A stretch of 64,000 nucleotides of DNA from Dipteris shenzhenensis (GCA_047967505.1 CM106539.1); one strand, 5' to 3'; positions 49,823 through 62,125 are shown, counted from the first letter of the stretch. Translations and numbers: made by a program. The notes: generated by a model from the letters alone, not told the origin.

Positions 49823-51455
49823 ATGGCAATAGGAAGCGGCTTGAGTTCAGCAGCTACTGCTGCACCAACAATCCAGGCGTTGAGGATTTGCCCACCAGCC
49901 TTCACTGAAGGTAAGCTAGATGGTACGAACTACTCCGTGGAAGTTTAAAATTACTACTATTCTGGATTCATATGAGCTTTTGGAGACAGTACCCAGAACC
50001 ACAAGGAAAACCCGACCCAGCAAATCCGGGGAGTATGATACCTCCTAATGCCGACCTTCTACGAGCTTGGAAACGTAGGAACATAGATGCTCTATGTGCC
50101 CTGGTTACAAGTACTACTGATAGTGTTTTGACCTTGATTCAGCATACAGTTAAGCCAACTGTGGCCTAGAACATATTGAAGAGTTAGTATGAGATGCGGA
50201 ATCAGACAAGGATCCAAAACTTGGAGAATCAGCTCACAACAGCTGAGAAGTTTAATGAAGGAGAGACAGTGGAGGCGTTCATAGCCCAAATAAAAAATCT
50301 TCATGACCAGATGGCTGGTGCTGGGATACAAAAGACTAGCAAAGAGCTAGCTCGGCGGTAGGCTTCGGATATGTCCACCAAGGTTTGATGGACTAGTAAC
50401 AGCACTTAACACTCAGGTGAGACCCCAACCATTGTCATTTGAGGAGTTCTGTGCTTTACTTATGGAGGAGGAATTGAGGCTTAAAGCTCGAGATGGAGGT
50501 GGCAATGGGGATGCTGCGTTCTTTGCCAGTGCGAAAGGCAAAGGTGGTTCCTCCACCAAAGGTGAGTCCTCTACTAGTGGTGACAAAAAGAAGAAGGGCG
50601 GCAAGAAGAAGTTTCAGGGAGAGAGCTTCTACTGCAAGAAGAAGGGTCATGTGATTGCAGATTGCCGGGTCAAGAAAGCAGATGAAAAGAATGGTACCCT
50701 GAAGAAGATAGATAAGGGGAAAGAGAGCTAACACAGCGGAAGCAGAGTTGGATCTATTTCTGGCCATTGAGGAAGAGTGTTCCTTAGTTCAAGAAGCATC
50801 AACCACTGATTCATGGGTGTTGGATAGTGGTGCCTCCCATCACATGACTTGCAAGAAGTGTCTATATTGTTCCATGTAGCCTCTACAGGAACCCATCACC
50901 GTGACAGTTGAAAATAATCCAAAATGCCTTGTTGAGGGTATAGGTACGGTTTCATTTGTTTTTGTAAATGGAGATGTTAAGAAACTATCTAATGTGCTGT
51001 ATGTTCCACAAATCAAGAGAAATTTGCTATCAATTGCTTCCATAACTGACCTTGACCATGAGGTGAGGTTCAACAAGACAGGAGCAAAAATTTTGGATAG
51101 TGCTGGCAATCTTGTTGGCACAGGAGTAAGGAGGAACAACCTGTATGAGCTAAGTGCTCTTACAGCCACCGCTGGAGTGGGCACAAGCAGACTTTGGCAC
51201 GAAAGATTCGGCCACATCAGATTTGTAGTGCTGAAGGAGATGAAGAAGCAAGGTATGGTTGCTCACTTACCTGCGGTAGCAGAAATCAAAGAACCGTGTG
51301 AAGCTTGCATGATGGGCAAGCAACAGAGAAAGGCATTTTCACAAGAAAGCAAGAATAGAGCAAACGCTCCTCTAGAGTTGGTGCATGTTGACTTGTGCAG
51401 TAAGATGCCTACACAGGCCTTGGAGAATGCTCTTTATACACTAACAATAGCATGA
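49823..51455 (+). pseudogene. Ty1/copia gag-pol, truncated in integrase
   Basis: Retrotransposon polyprotein: gag packages RNA, then protease, and the start of integrase. ATG at 49823 opens the gag leader (GKLDGTNYS), followed by a frameshift near 49,938. The UBN2-type gag core (LLRAWKRRN, NLHDQMAGAG) has TAG stops at about 50,166 and 50,184 and a frame change near 50,356. The zinc knuckle FYCKKKGHVIADC lacks the first Cys of CX2CX4HX4C (Ser there). After a frameshift near 50,725 comes the protease site DSGASHH (Asp at 50823), then a TAG at about 50,877. The pre-integrase zinc motif follows (LWHERFGH, CEACMMGKQ), then LVHVDLC, the beginning of the integrase core. Coding similarity ends abruptly at about 51,450, so the rest of integrase, RT and RNase H is missing. 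Confidence 0.9.
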
Positions 51456-51745
51456 TGGGTTCATAAGCAAGTATTTTTACAAATTGGAGATGCATCGTTG
51501 ATGATTTTGGTCATGAAAGTGTAGTTTGAATACACATGGTTGTTCAATTTAAAGGAGATGTATGTTCATATTTTGCACCACCTACATATGCTCATATTTT
51601 GCATGGCCTTAGTTTTATGACGTAATACATTGACTTGATAGAGGCATATAATGTCTAGTTTTATGACGTAATACATCGACTTGATAGAGGAAAATAATGT
51701 CTACTAAGTATTTTTTACATACTCTCGATCGAATTGCTTGACATG
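51456..51745. repeat. 46-bp tandem duplication after copia truncation
   Basis: TAGTTTTATGACGTAATACA opens two consecutive 46-bp copies at 51,610 and 51,656. The rest of the segment has no recognised feature. Confidence 0.85.
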
Positions 51746-52325
51746 GGCTTGCTCTATAACCTATTATAAGTTTTAGATGATAAATCTATGATTAGAAAGA
51801 TGGCACATACTCACATAAAAGTGCCATCCTCTCTTAGCTGGGCATATATACTCTCATGTTACACTAACCTATGCTTTGGTAGTATAATTGGGCATATCTA
51901 TAGACTTGACTTGAAGCTAGTAATGTGTACCAGCAAATATGCATAGAACTATCACTATGCAACCTCTTTTGCTTGCTCAAGGATGAAAACCTATATAAAA
52001 TAGGATATGAATCCATGGATATGCAGATAATTTTAATGCTATGTAACTTTTTCTCATTCATGGATGATAGAACTATTATAGAGCATGAGGAGGCTTTTCT
52101 TTGGTTTTGTTTATATCTAGTAGGAATCAAAATATTAGCTATTCATGAGTTAGCTTGGCCTAGTGATATATGCAAACATATTGCAATTCTTAGGCTGATT
52201 ACTTAGGAAACTTGGTATGTCTTAAATGACCTTGACAGATCCCCAAATACATGGGGTATGATGGATCCCAAAATACATAGTAAATTAATGGTTTTGTTTT
52301 ACCCTTTGTGAACTATTGATGGGCA
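51746..52325. repeat. Dispersed repeat B, copy 2
   Basis: Same orientation as the copy at 44.1 kb. It has a small insertion with a duplicated ATCCC-AAATACATGG word near 52,240. Confidence 0.9.
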
Positions 52326-52449
52326 TTTTAACATTACATTTATTGCTTTAATCCTTAATTTTTCCCCTCCTCCTTCTCACTAAGTTTTTTTGCCTTACAT
52401 AACCATTTATTTACTTTTCCTTAAACTCACCCCAATTATTTTTACACTT
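52326..52449. other. Pyrimidine-rich joint between repeats B and A
   Basis: C/T-rich DNA resembling the end of the pyrimidine-rich block that precedes the other copy of repeat A at 42.1 kb. Confidence 0.5.
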
Positions 52450-52657
52450 AAAGCATAATACCAAAAACTAGCTTTATAAGTCTATAGCATGAGCAACTAT
52501 TTTTATTGTAATCCTGATAAACAAGGGAGGGGTGTTTATGACACCTGTTTTCCCAACTAAGTTAAAATATGGTTCTTATCATTTTTCTTGTTGGATGGTG
52601 GCAGGTATGCAGGCTCCCCTCTTCAATAAAAGTGATGCTTGTGATGACTTATCAAAG
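52450..52657. repeat. Dispersed repeat A, copy 2
   Basis: Matches the 42.1 kb copy; includes the TTGGATGGTGGCAGGT module at 52,591-52,605 and GGTGTTTATGACACC. Looser similarity continues toward the downstream CA tract in both loci. Confidence 0.9.
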
Positions 52658-52796
52658 TAGAACTTGTCTGTACAATCATGCATTCTATAAATCTTTTGCA
52701 AATTGTGCTCATCTCAATTTTTTGTAATGTCTCATAGCAATTTTCTCTTTTGCTTCTATTACCAAAATTGTTTTCATTTCACTATTGTCAAGTCTT

Positions 52797-52886
52797 CACA
52801 CACACACACACACATGCGTGCGTGCGCATACACACACACACACACATGCATGCACACACACACACACACTCACACACACACACACA
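52797..52886. repeat. (CA)n microsatellite with CATGCG inserts
   Basis: CA runs broken by TGCGTGCGTGCG and ATGCATG words, similar to the tract after the other copy of repeat A at 42.5 kb. Confidence 0.95.
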
Positions 52887-55475
52887 ATCGGGGAGCCCTA
52901 ATATTCTTTGGATTGGTCAAGACTTTGATGACCCTTGATAGATTATTGCCATCCTATTTTTTTCCCTCCCTCCCTCCCATAATTTTTATCTTTGCCTTCT
53001 CTCTATCTAGGTTTTCACTACTTGGCCTGGTGTAACATTGTTGCACTGTCTTTGTATGATATTTGAAGATGTTTAAAAGGGAGATGGAGTAGAATAAATG
53101 TGAGAACAAAGGATATCTTTGGGCATACATGGTTAGACCTAGATTTTTCTATCTACCCTTTTTGTCACTATGGGATACGAGGTGGTAGGAAGCAACCGAC
53201 TGCACGGAGGTCAAGGAGGAAGGCCTCTAGATGTTACTTGCTTCCTAGCTGCCAGAGAATGATGGGGATTCAAATCACGTATGTTGAGATGGGCACCAAA
53301 GAGCATTGTGGAACCCTTTCACACAAATGAGACATATGCAATGGAACTTCCCTAGGTGAGTAAACTTGGTTCATCACTAGCATATGTTTTTACACTAGAA
53401 CGTATCCCTTTTTTGCCTTAGTGATGAACATCCATCATCTCCTCATAGGTACATTCTTTATGATGCTTCCCTTTTCCTATGAGTACTCTGCTATGGAGAC
53501 TCTTTTGCTTTTTTCTATAGAGCTCTGCATTGCATCAAGTAGCGCTCTTTAGTGATGACTCCATTTATTTCTATTATATTTGTTCTGATAGCCTGAGCTA
53601 CTTGATGAAGGAATGAAAAAACATAACTTCTACACTCCCATTGATTGCCACACCCTCTCCCCTTTTCTCATTTGTTGTGGGTCTTCTAGCACTGCTGATG
53701 GTCCACTCAAGGAGCTTTGAATTCTCTTCTTGCAAAACAAGATGGTAGAGTCTTAAGGAGTACATGAAAGCATATAGCTTGAGGGCCTGGCAAATATATA
53801 ATCGTAGAAATTTCACATTTTTGAGATATAATGATGACGAAGCTCCTCAAGTATATAGCCATGGATTGTGACCAATAGTAGCTAGAAAAAACCTTTTTTT
53901 TATAATCTTTCACCCACCCTTCTGCAATCTCTGTAGTAGCGATGGCAAAAGATATCACTCTCTTTTGCAAATACACTGTTGGACTCTTATACTTTCAATG
54001 CCTTATAATTGTAGATTTTCTAAGCTTGATAGCATTTATTATGGTGGATATCATAACAGAGAACTGGAACACAGTCTCATTTCCTAAAGTGAGCCCTAGG
54101 CATCTTGAACTCAAAAGTTTTGGGGATTTGCTGTGTGGCTTCCCCTTTAGTTATACCAACCTACGGTATTCAATCAAGCAAGGCTAGGATACTGCTTTGG
54201 AAGATGCTTTTCATTTATCATGATCATAGGACTTATCAACATTTCTTGGCAAGTGGTTCTTAGGAATGTATGGAATTATTATATAATAACCATCAGCTTC
54301 ATTATGAACTATCATCTGTATGCAAAATCTCCTTATGAAAGGAGTTTCAATCATGATTTAGTCTTTGATGTCTTTCTCGTGTTGGGATTTGGTTTCATAT
54401 TTTCTTTGTTGAAATTTAGGAAAGTAGTCCATCTTGTTTTTCTAAGATGAGAGTTTCTCAGACATTATGACCAGCCCTTGTCTAAAGGAATTGGATGCTA
54501 TTTTTGGTGCTGTACATTGTTGAGAATCATCAAATTCATCAAAATATTATCCTTGTTGATTATCAATTTCTTGGCTTGCATGTCATATGGATTATATGTT
54601 TGTGTTCATTTGTATGTAGTCACGGATGGTTTCTACTTGCTTTCCAGGTGTAGGGATCTTCTAGAAACTGCCCAACTTGAGGCATTAGGGAAATTTGGAG
54701 CTCATTTTGGGGCTCTCTAAGGACTTCCCTTGAAAATATTTTCTCAAAAAAGGGGGGCATGGATATTTTTTTGCAGATTAGCTCTAAATTTTTTGGACTT
54801 GGCATTTCTAGAACCTACTCTTTGAGGGCTTTCCAATGATATATACCATGATGGGGTTTGAACATGGGAATGGGAAGATACATCGAAGATTCCTTTCTTA
54901 TAGGAGAATGTAGGAAGATTCCTAGAAGATAAGGAATTGTTTAGTTCGATTTGATAAGCAATTTACAGTTGGAATTTGACTTGATATCTCCAAGACTTTG
55001 AAGAAGCTTGGAGAGAGCCTTTGAAAAGAGCTTATGAGCTCACTATGTCTATCTAGCAAAGCGCTGCCTAACCCCTTTGACTCCCACTCCTCTACTGCGA
55101 CTCAGGATATTGCTTGAGGATCTCCACCGTAGAGTAGTGACAATACATCCCCATGATTGACCATAATTGTTGGCTAGTTTTTGGATCTAGAAGTGGAGCG
55201 ACGACCACATTGCCCTTGAGCAGATTGTACCAGTCACTTCTACTCTATTCCTTCTTTTCTAATGATCATGCATGTGAGCAACTGCTTACCCCTAGATACT
55301 CTCACAAATTGGTACATTCAAGAACTTGTTTTTGAGAACTAGTAACATTTCAAGAAGTTTTGGAATTTTTTGGAGAGACTTTGTATACTCTCATGTCTAT
55401 TCTCGTTCAATTGTGTGAATTGATTTGATCCCTTATCTACTCTTGTCCTACTGCCTCTTTATGTGTTTGGGATAA
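52887..55475. other. No gene recognised
   Basis: Short frames on both strands, some hydrophobic (54,220-54,450), none with a domain I know. Could be the upstream part of the RT element that follows. Confidence 0.4.
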
Positions 55476-56790
55476 ATTATTCAATCCTTCCTCTCCCACC
55501 TTTTTTGGAAAAGATTCCTCATTCTCTTCCCCAAACTAAAAACACAACAATCTATTTTGAAAAACAAAATTCTTCTTGATGACGTAAACTGGCTTTCTAA
55601 CCATGTGTTTATCACTGGCTTGGACAAAACATCCCAAACTCCCATTGTCCTTTGCAAATATTTAGTTCAAAAACTCACCCTCGACAGAATAAACTCTCCC
55701 GAATCCATACCCCAAACTGCTTTACCTTCTGATACACTAGTAACCATTACAAACATGCTTGACACCCTTAGAATTCCCTACAATTCCAACAATCTCCCTT
55801 ATCTCATGTGAACTTATAAAGCACACAAACACAGCTTTCATTGGCTCACTAATGCTCGAGATTGCATCTTCTCTCCTCTCACTGACCTTATTTCTTCAAG
55901 ACTAAAGGAGCTTAAAAAGGTCATCTCCATCCATGGAGATAAACTCCATGCTACCTACAAAACTTTCCTTAATGTTAACACTAATTTACGATGGGGTATA
56001 GATTCAAACTTACAATTCCTTACTAACCTACCCCATGAAATCCACTCTCTCTAGTCTATTGACATTGCAAACTATTATGAAGCCATTCCTCACCATTGCT
56101 CTTCTAGTCTTATGTCTTCCCTATCATATTTTTGTAAATTTGCTACCAAACTAGGTTTCAAAGGTTTCTTCCTAAAAAACGGCTGTTTTTTCCTCACAAA
56201 ATCAACCAAAGTCAAGACCCTTTACTCCTTTAGTACATTTCTCAGTTACAACCACTTCTTGCTCAACTTTTGCATCATTCAGGTTGGCCCACATAGTTGG
56301 ATCCAATCTAAAGGCATTCCCATGGGTTTCTCTTGCTCACTACTTTGGTGCCACCGTTATATTACTTCTTTTGAATTCAAATTCATCAAAAAACTTGCAC
56401 ATATGGGCATCCCCATTTCCTCTCGCTTCATAAATAATCCCTACATCACCAAGTTTCTTCATCCTTCCAGACCACTACGACCCCTTTACCATCTATACAC
56501 TACACACTATCTCCCTAAAATGCAGTCTTTCCTCCTCCTTTGTTGACTCTAATCAAAATCTCATCGGCCTCGCTATCACCTTTCTTAACACATTACCCTT
56601 TTGCCTCCTTTCCTAGGACAATTCTTTACCACTTTCGTTTGGAAGAAGAAACTTCTATTTCCCACTGTCTCCCTCATTAGTTGTTGTCATAGTAATCGAC
56701 CCTTCTCCTCCTCATATAAAGTTTGCTTAACCTTCATTCTCCCCCTTCTGTATTCTTGCTCATACACCTCCACTCTAGTACAGCTCTGCA
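55476..56790 (+). pseudogene. Non-LTR reverse transcriptase with GIPMG box, decayed
   Basis: Reads in one frame from about 55,476 to 56,546 with only two internal stops (TGA 55809, TAG 56052). Motifs in order: TYKAHK with a following NARDCIFSPLTDLI stretch, like the RT region that precedes motif A; SIDIANYYEAIP, motif A with its Asp at 56061; and SKGIPMG at 56,310-56,327, motif B of the type found in Penelope-like and related RTs rather than in copia, gypsy or L1-type RTs. Motif C is SRFINN at 56,421-56,438, where active enzymes have two Asp, so it is catalytically dead. After a frame change at about 56,545 (ITFLNT) and back, HSNRPFSSSYKV resembles the thumb region. No GIY-YIG endonuclease is visible. 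Downstream DNA is strongly pyrimidine-rich. The RT call is firm; the subgroup is tentative. Confidence 0.7.
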
Positions 56791-58020
56791 CAGACACCTC
56801 CATTGACGCTGCCTCCCACAGTCCGCTTAGTTACCTGTACCTTACTGACGGCTCCATGGCTTACTTCCTTCTCCCACCATGCATCGATTGCGGAGCCTCT
56901 TCCCTTTCTTGAAAACAGCCTCCCTTTGTTATGCTCACTGCCTAATCATCTACTCCTTTCCACCCGTGCATGCGATGTCTTCCCTCCTGCTTCCCTCCTA
57001 CCCCTCGCCTATGGTTTACTGCTCTGAACTGCCTCTGCTTCTCATCCTCTGTGCCGCTTTTTACTTCCCTAGACCCACATAATCCCTGTGACTTTTTGCA
57101 CCTGGTCCTCACAACAGTTTGGTACATCTGACTTCCAGCTCCTCCATCAAACTCCACGCCCTTCTCCACTGGGGTCGCCATCCGTCATGGACTCATTGGT
57201 TTTCTTCTTTCTTTTGTTTTTAAATTCACCCCCATCTCCTCTCATTATTTCACATCCCCCCCCCCCTCCTTTTCCCCTCCACCCCAACCTTTTTTCCCTT
57301 TATCTAATTAATTCACCTCCACCACCTCTCTTCTCTTTCCCTTATTAATATTTCACATCCTTGTAAACCCATTTATTAATACAACCACTTCCTCACCGTT
57401 CATTTACATGTAGCCCTTTTTATTTCCCCCCTCTTCTTTTATTATTTCTTCCCCCCCTCCCCCCCTCTTCTTCTTTTTCCTCAACTTTTCGTTCCCCTTT
57501 TAATATCTTTTCCTCTAAATACTTATGTGTTATTAACTTAATTAACTTCTTTTATTAATGCTAATGTCTGAACCCCCCTATACTTACTAAATCTCATCTT
57601 TCATACTTCACTAAAAACCTCTCTTTTATTCTATCTTTTTTCAAACTTTCCATTTCATTTCTTTCATATTATTTCTTCTCAAAGCCTTACCCCCTAACCT
57701 ATTATTCCCCTCCATTTATTTTCCCTACTTTTTTCTCATTATAGAGCTTAAATTCCCCTTAATTCTTCTCCCCCTTCCCCCCCCTTCCCCCCTTATGACG
57801 TGGTAGTCAGTCTTCATTGTGGAGCTTAAATTCCCCTTAGTTTTTTCCCCCTTTTATTTTCCCTACTTCTTTCTCTCCCTATTATCCTTCCTTTTTCTCC
57901 AAATTTCCCTACTTTTTCTCTCCCTATTTTCCCTAATTTTTTCTCTCCCTATTGTCCTAAGTTTTTCTCCCTAATTTCACCCCCCCCCTTTTTTCTCTCT
58001 CCACTTTTTGGGGCAATGTT
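56791..58020. other. Pyrimidine-rich block after the RT
   Basis: Long CCCTA, TTTTCTCC and C-homopolymer runs, nearly G-free from 57,190. Contains two copies of GAGCTTAAATTCCCCTTA about 80 bp apart (57,748 and 57,824). May be the 3' part of the RT element. Confidence 0.6.
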
Positions 58021-58025
58021 AAGGT

Positions 58026-59090
58026 TTAAAGCACCCCACATTGACACTCCATGCCAAAAGGTGTTTTGCAAGACCAAGGAGGAATTCCGTGTAGAGTATG
58101 GCCTGAGCTTTGGTGGGCTTGAACCCGTGCCAACTCATAGAACTTGATGTTTTGAACAGGTTCTGGTTGACTGTTTTTTCCAACCTTTGGCAGGGGAAAG
58201 AGAAAATAAAGTGCCGGTTTGTCAAGCCCGAGGTGTACTCCCAGCTTTTGGAATTTCATCTTAAGGTCTATCAAGATCCTCGGATCAACTTGGAGCTGTC
58301 CCTCTCGTTTGTGAGAGGATTTGCTTATGACTATGGACAGGATGGTCGTACAAACACACGGTTGATTGCTTGGGTAGATTTTGTTGAGAGCATAATCTCC
58401 TTGGTTCATCATCAAGATAAGCTCTAGCAAAAGTTCGACAAGTGGCTGAGCAGGGACAAGAAGGACGACAATGAGAGGAAATCTTGAACTCCTCTAGCTT
58501 CCCAAGCTTTTGTTTGTGAAAGCATTTGTTTCGATGGGAGTAGTGTCAACCCCAGGCAAAGAAGATGCCAGGTTGGAGAATTTCAAATCTGCAGTGGTAC
58601 TATTGCAAGACAGAGAAAAGATGCTAGCTGCGGCGGCAAGGGAGGAATACAAAAAGATAGCAGACTCTCTTGAGAAGGCAAAATGCCAGCTGCATGAAAC
58701 TCGAGGCATTAGCTCAACAACCTAGAAGGTGAAGAATGATATGGCCAATGCCATGGAGACATATGTGACTGTAGGCAGAAACAAAAAAATAGAATCTGCA
58801 TGTCAGAATAGAAAATTTAAAATCCATGCTTGCCTACATGGAGGTGGATAGCTCCGGCAATGTTTAAGTTACCATGGATTCTACAGAGGTATGTTGCTCT
58901 CGCCTGCACAAACTTTGGTGCTTGCAAGACTTTGATTTTTTCAAACACCTGGGAGATGGTTTTTAGTTATTCATGTGTTTGCAGGAAGAAGCATGCCAAC
59001 AGGAAGTGGATCTGAGGGAATATGAGATGCATGTAGAGTTTGCTCGAAAGATGCTCCAACATGTGCAGAGCAGAGCCTCTACAACTCTGT
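58026..59090 (+). pseudogene. Decayed coiled-coil gene with one visible intron
   Basis: Family not recognised. First part (to about 58,427) is globular, with KCRFVKPEVYSQLLEFHLKV and RLIAWVDFVESIISLVH, ending at a TAG. A frame change leads to a Lys/Glu/Ala-rich coiled coil (58,555-58,690, LLQDREKMLAAAAREEYKK). A further segment LHVRIENLKSMLAYMEVD (about 58,795) contains a TAA at about 58,863. It is followed by a donor ACAGAG/GTATGT near 58,889 and acceptor TTTGCAG/GAAGAA near 58,985, rejoining in phase to EVDLREYEMHVEFARKML. A spliced origin argues for a host gene or host-like element gene rather than a processed copy. Confidence 0.45.
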
Positions 59091-59340
59091 AGCCTCCTAT
59101 GCCATGCTAGCAGCAAGTTGAGAGGATTCCAATCCCTTTGATAGTTTTTGGTTCTTGTGTTGGGTACGGCCTTGGCCATGATGATGAGGTATAGGGTGTT
59201 TTCATGCTACAATGCAAACACCTGTACCCTCTGTTTTGCTTCACATAGTTATGTGCCATCGAGCAAGAGTGCATGCATCTGGGTTGTGGACAAAGAATAA
59301 TTGATGATGCTGTGAAAGGCGGATTGTGCTCTCCTAGTGC
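59091..59340. other. Flank of decayed gene
   Basis: No feature recognised. Confidence 0.3.
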
Positions 59341-59645
59341 AACGTGGAATAAGCAAAAGATCAAGGGGGATCAAACCATAGAAGAAACTCCATGAGACAT
59401 ATAATAGGCAATACTCAATCTATTGCAATGTATGTGTGTGTGAATGTGTGTACTCAACAATACATGAGAGGCCTCTTATATAGAGAGTGCCATTTGAATA
59501 GTCAACACTTGTGGGATCCTTTGATCCACATCTCTCCTTGTGGATATCCTTGATCCACATCTCCACATCATGTAGTCCACATCCTAGGATGGCTACTTTC
59601 ATTCTTTCCTATACCATACCTTAGCCTTTAATCTATGTGCTCATG
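59341..59645. other. LTR-like remnant with TATA box
   Basis: CTCTTATATAGAGAGTGCC at about 59,473 is a typical LTR-style TATA region, preceded by ATACTCAATC and GT-rich DNA. No paired LTR, primer-binding site or coding region could be tied to it. Confidence 0.35.
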
Positions 59646-59850
59646 GCACCATATATCAACACCTCCCCTTGGTGCCATGATCCTTTGGCTACCCACAAGG
59701 TGGTCAGATGTGAGTTACTAATCCATCACCTCCCCTTAGTGCATACCTTGCTACTTAAGATGGTCAACTGTGGCTTTTACATGTCAATACCTCCCCTGGG
59801 TGCTTTCATAGCTACTCTCAGGTGGTCAGGTTTGATTTACAAACGTGTGG
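59646..59850. repeat. Three imperfect repeats CACCTCCCCTTGGTGC
   Basis: CAACACCTCCCCTTGGTGCC, CATCACCTCCCCTTAGTGCA and CAATACCTCCCCTGGGTGCT occur about 65 bp apart, each followed by a GGTGGTCA or GATGGTCA word. CACC...GGTG makes each a short hairpin. Confidence 0.8.
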
Positions 59851-62072
59851 GCTGAAGGTGGCAAGATTTTTGCTTCTCAATACATGTTGTCGATGGCGTT
59901 CTCTTCTTTGCTTGATGTAGCTTGATGCATGATGCTTTGTTCTTCCATGTGCCTTAATGCTTTATGTGTGGATGCCATGTTCTGTGCTATGGTCATCTCA
60001 TTCACTTGTGCTTTTGGCATGCGTTGGCTTCCTGTTTGTCGCAAAGGTCTTACCATGAGCTTCATTTTTCTTCAATGGTAGTGTCTAATTGCTAATAATG
60101 ATTTTGACTTGATAGGCATGTAGAGCTCAAAAAGGCGATCACTTTTTCTTTTTGGAGCGTGTGCAAATTCTTCCTGGATTGCGAGTTATGGCTTGTCGAA
60201 GTTTTATGAAGAAGAGGGGGCATGATGAGGTGGCATAGGGATTCACATGCTGCACTCACACTGTGCTTAGCAAGAAGCTGTGTGCTTAGGTGGCACTTGG
60301 TGATGTGGCACTTTTAACCAATCCTGAACCTAAACCTAACCATGGTTTAGTGTGAGTTACTTGACCATTGACCAAGGTTGAACTAACCCTAAAGTGATCA
60401 CAAACTCAACCAAGGGTACTTCTAACTAACCCTGGTTAGTTATTATCTAGCGACGGCTCGCACAGGGTGCGCGATCTGTGAATTAAGGATTTGCTGGAGC
60501 ATAGGAGAGGACTCGTTGCGTTGAACGTTGCAGGTGAACGTTATCGACCAGTGTTGCTATGGCTCGTTTGTTGAGCGGCATCTGGTCTATGTGCGTGGGC
60601 TGTGAACATTGTGTGTTGTGGGCAGAAGGAGCCGCTGCAGATCCGGGATGGAGATCAGCTCATTATGCAGTGTGGTGCGTTTGAGGAGCTTATGTGGTTT
60701 GACTCAGGAGATGTGAGGCTTGGAGGTGCCGCAGCTCATGGCTAGTAGGAGGGCTGTCGGTCGTTGTGCAGAGATGCGGATTGAGAGGCTTCAAGGTCAT
60801 CCGATCAGGAGCATGGGCTGAGCAGGAGAGTTGGCTGGCTATGGCGACTCACAAACCTTCAAATTCTTCTTCCAACATTCGATGCCTGGCCTTTCTTTCT
60901 AGGAGGAGGAGACATTCCGGAAGCATGTTTGACTAGTCCTTGTCTAGGCGAGGAAGCACACTCTGTTGCAATTTGTTCCTTCACATGGAAAAGCATGCAG
61001 CCTTAGTTCCTCGGAGAAGAAGACACAAGCTGATTCGCAGAGCTCACGCCGTGACAAACTTTTTTCCTCTTTCTTTCATCAGTAGTGAGATTGGACTCTT
61101 AAAGCCTTGCTTTGTTGCGTTGTTCCCTTTTTCTTCTTGCTTTATATTCCCTTATAACTATGCATTGGTCTCAAGCACAATGGCTTCACGTTGAGGATGC
61201 AGGGATGGAGCATCTGCACAAATCGTTGTGGCTTCTTCAAAGCAAATTCAAGACATGGTTCTGCGTGCCATCCATGTTAAAGAAAGTATGTCTGAATAGT
61301 CCAACACAACAACAACTGAGCAAGAGGATCACTGAACAGATCATATAGCAATGTGTTTACAGAGAAATCAAACAACTGAAGAGCATGAGAGAGACAGAGT
61401 GTGTAGGCTATGGTTACTTAAGAGCATCAATCAAGAGACACCTGACAGGAACCAAACCCACAACCATGTTTCTTGTCTTCAAACAGCTGGCCGAGTAGAG
61501 AGCATTACTAGAATTGTAGAATCAACACAAACAATAGTGCATGTTCCATGAACGTAAACAGACCAACATTCAGAAGTTCTTGATTGAGGGATGATCAATT
61601 TGTAGCATCTGTTTACCTCCATGAATGATGTTGATTTTTTTGATTATCATTCAAGGAACTTTCTAGTCTAAACACCAAGCATAAACTCACTTTATGCTTA
61701 GGAACTTCTGGCATTGAGCCAATTTGATATGCATCAGTAGAAATTCCAAGCATATTAAACCATACTAAGAAGGGAAGATGCATAGGATCCATGAACAGAG
61801 AAATTGAAAGTCATTCTGCTTAACTCATGGCGTTTTCATTCCAATTGCACTGTTTCTTCCAGAAAAACGTTTTGTCCTCTCCTTCATATTTGTCTGCTTG
61901 AAATAGCAACTTACTTTGCTCAAAAATGTTATTAAAGACATCGCCTGTATGCAGCACACTAAAACCCTTAAGCTAATTTCGTATTGTGGAAGGAATTTAT
62001 TGGAACGCTTTGAATCGATATCAAAGATTCGATGGGCAGGTCCAACAACAAACTCACCAAAATTGATACACA

Positions 62073-62074
<2 letters not shown>
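59851..62074. other. No gene recognised
   Basis: Frames at 60940-61194, 61112-61348 and 61351-61551 (+) lack domains. CTAACC/GGTTAG words cluster at 60,320-60,440 as short inverted repeats. Nothing else was seen. Confidence 0.4.

Positions 62075-62123
<49 letters not shown>
62075..62123. repeat. (GA)n microsatellite
   Basis: About 24 GA units; a looser GA-rich stretch continues at 62,180-62,245. The Arg-Glu and Leu-Ser frames across it are artefacts. Confidence 0.96.
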
Positions 62124-62125
<2 letters not shown>

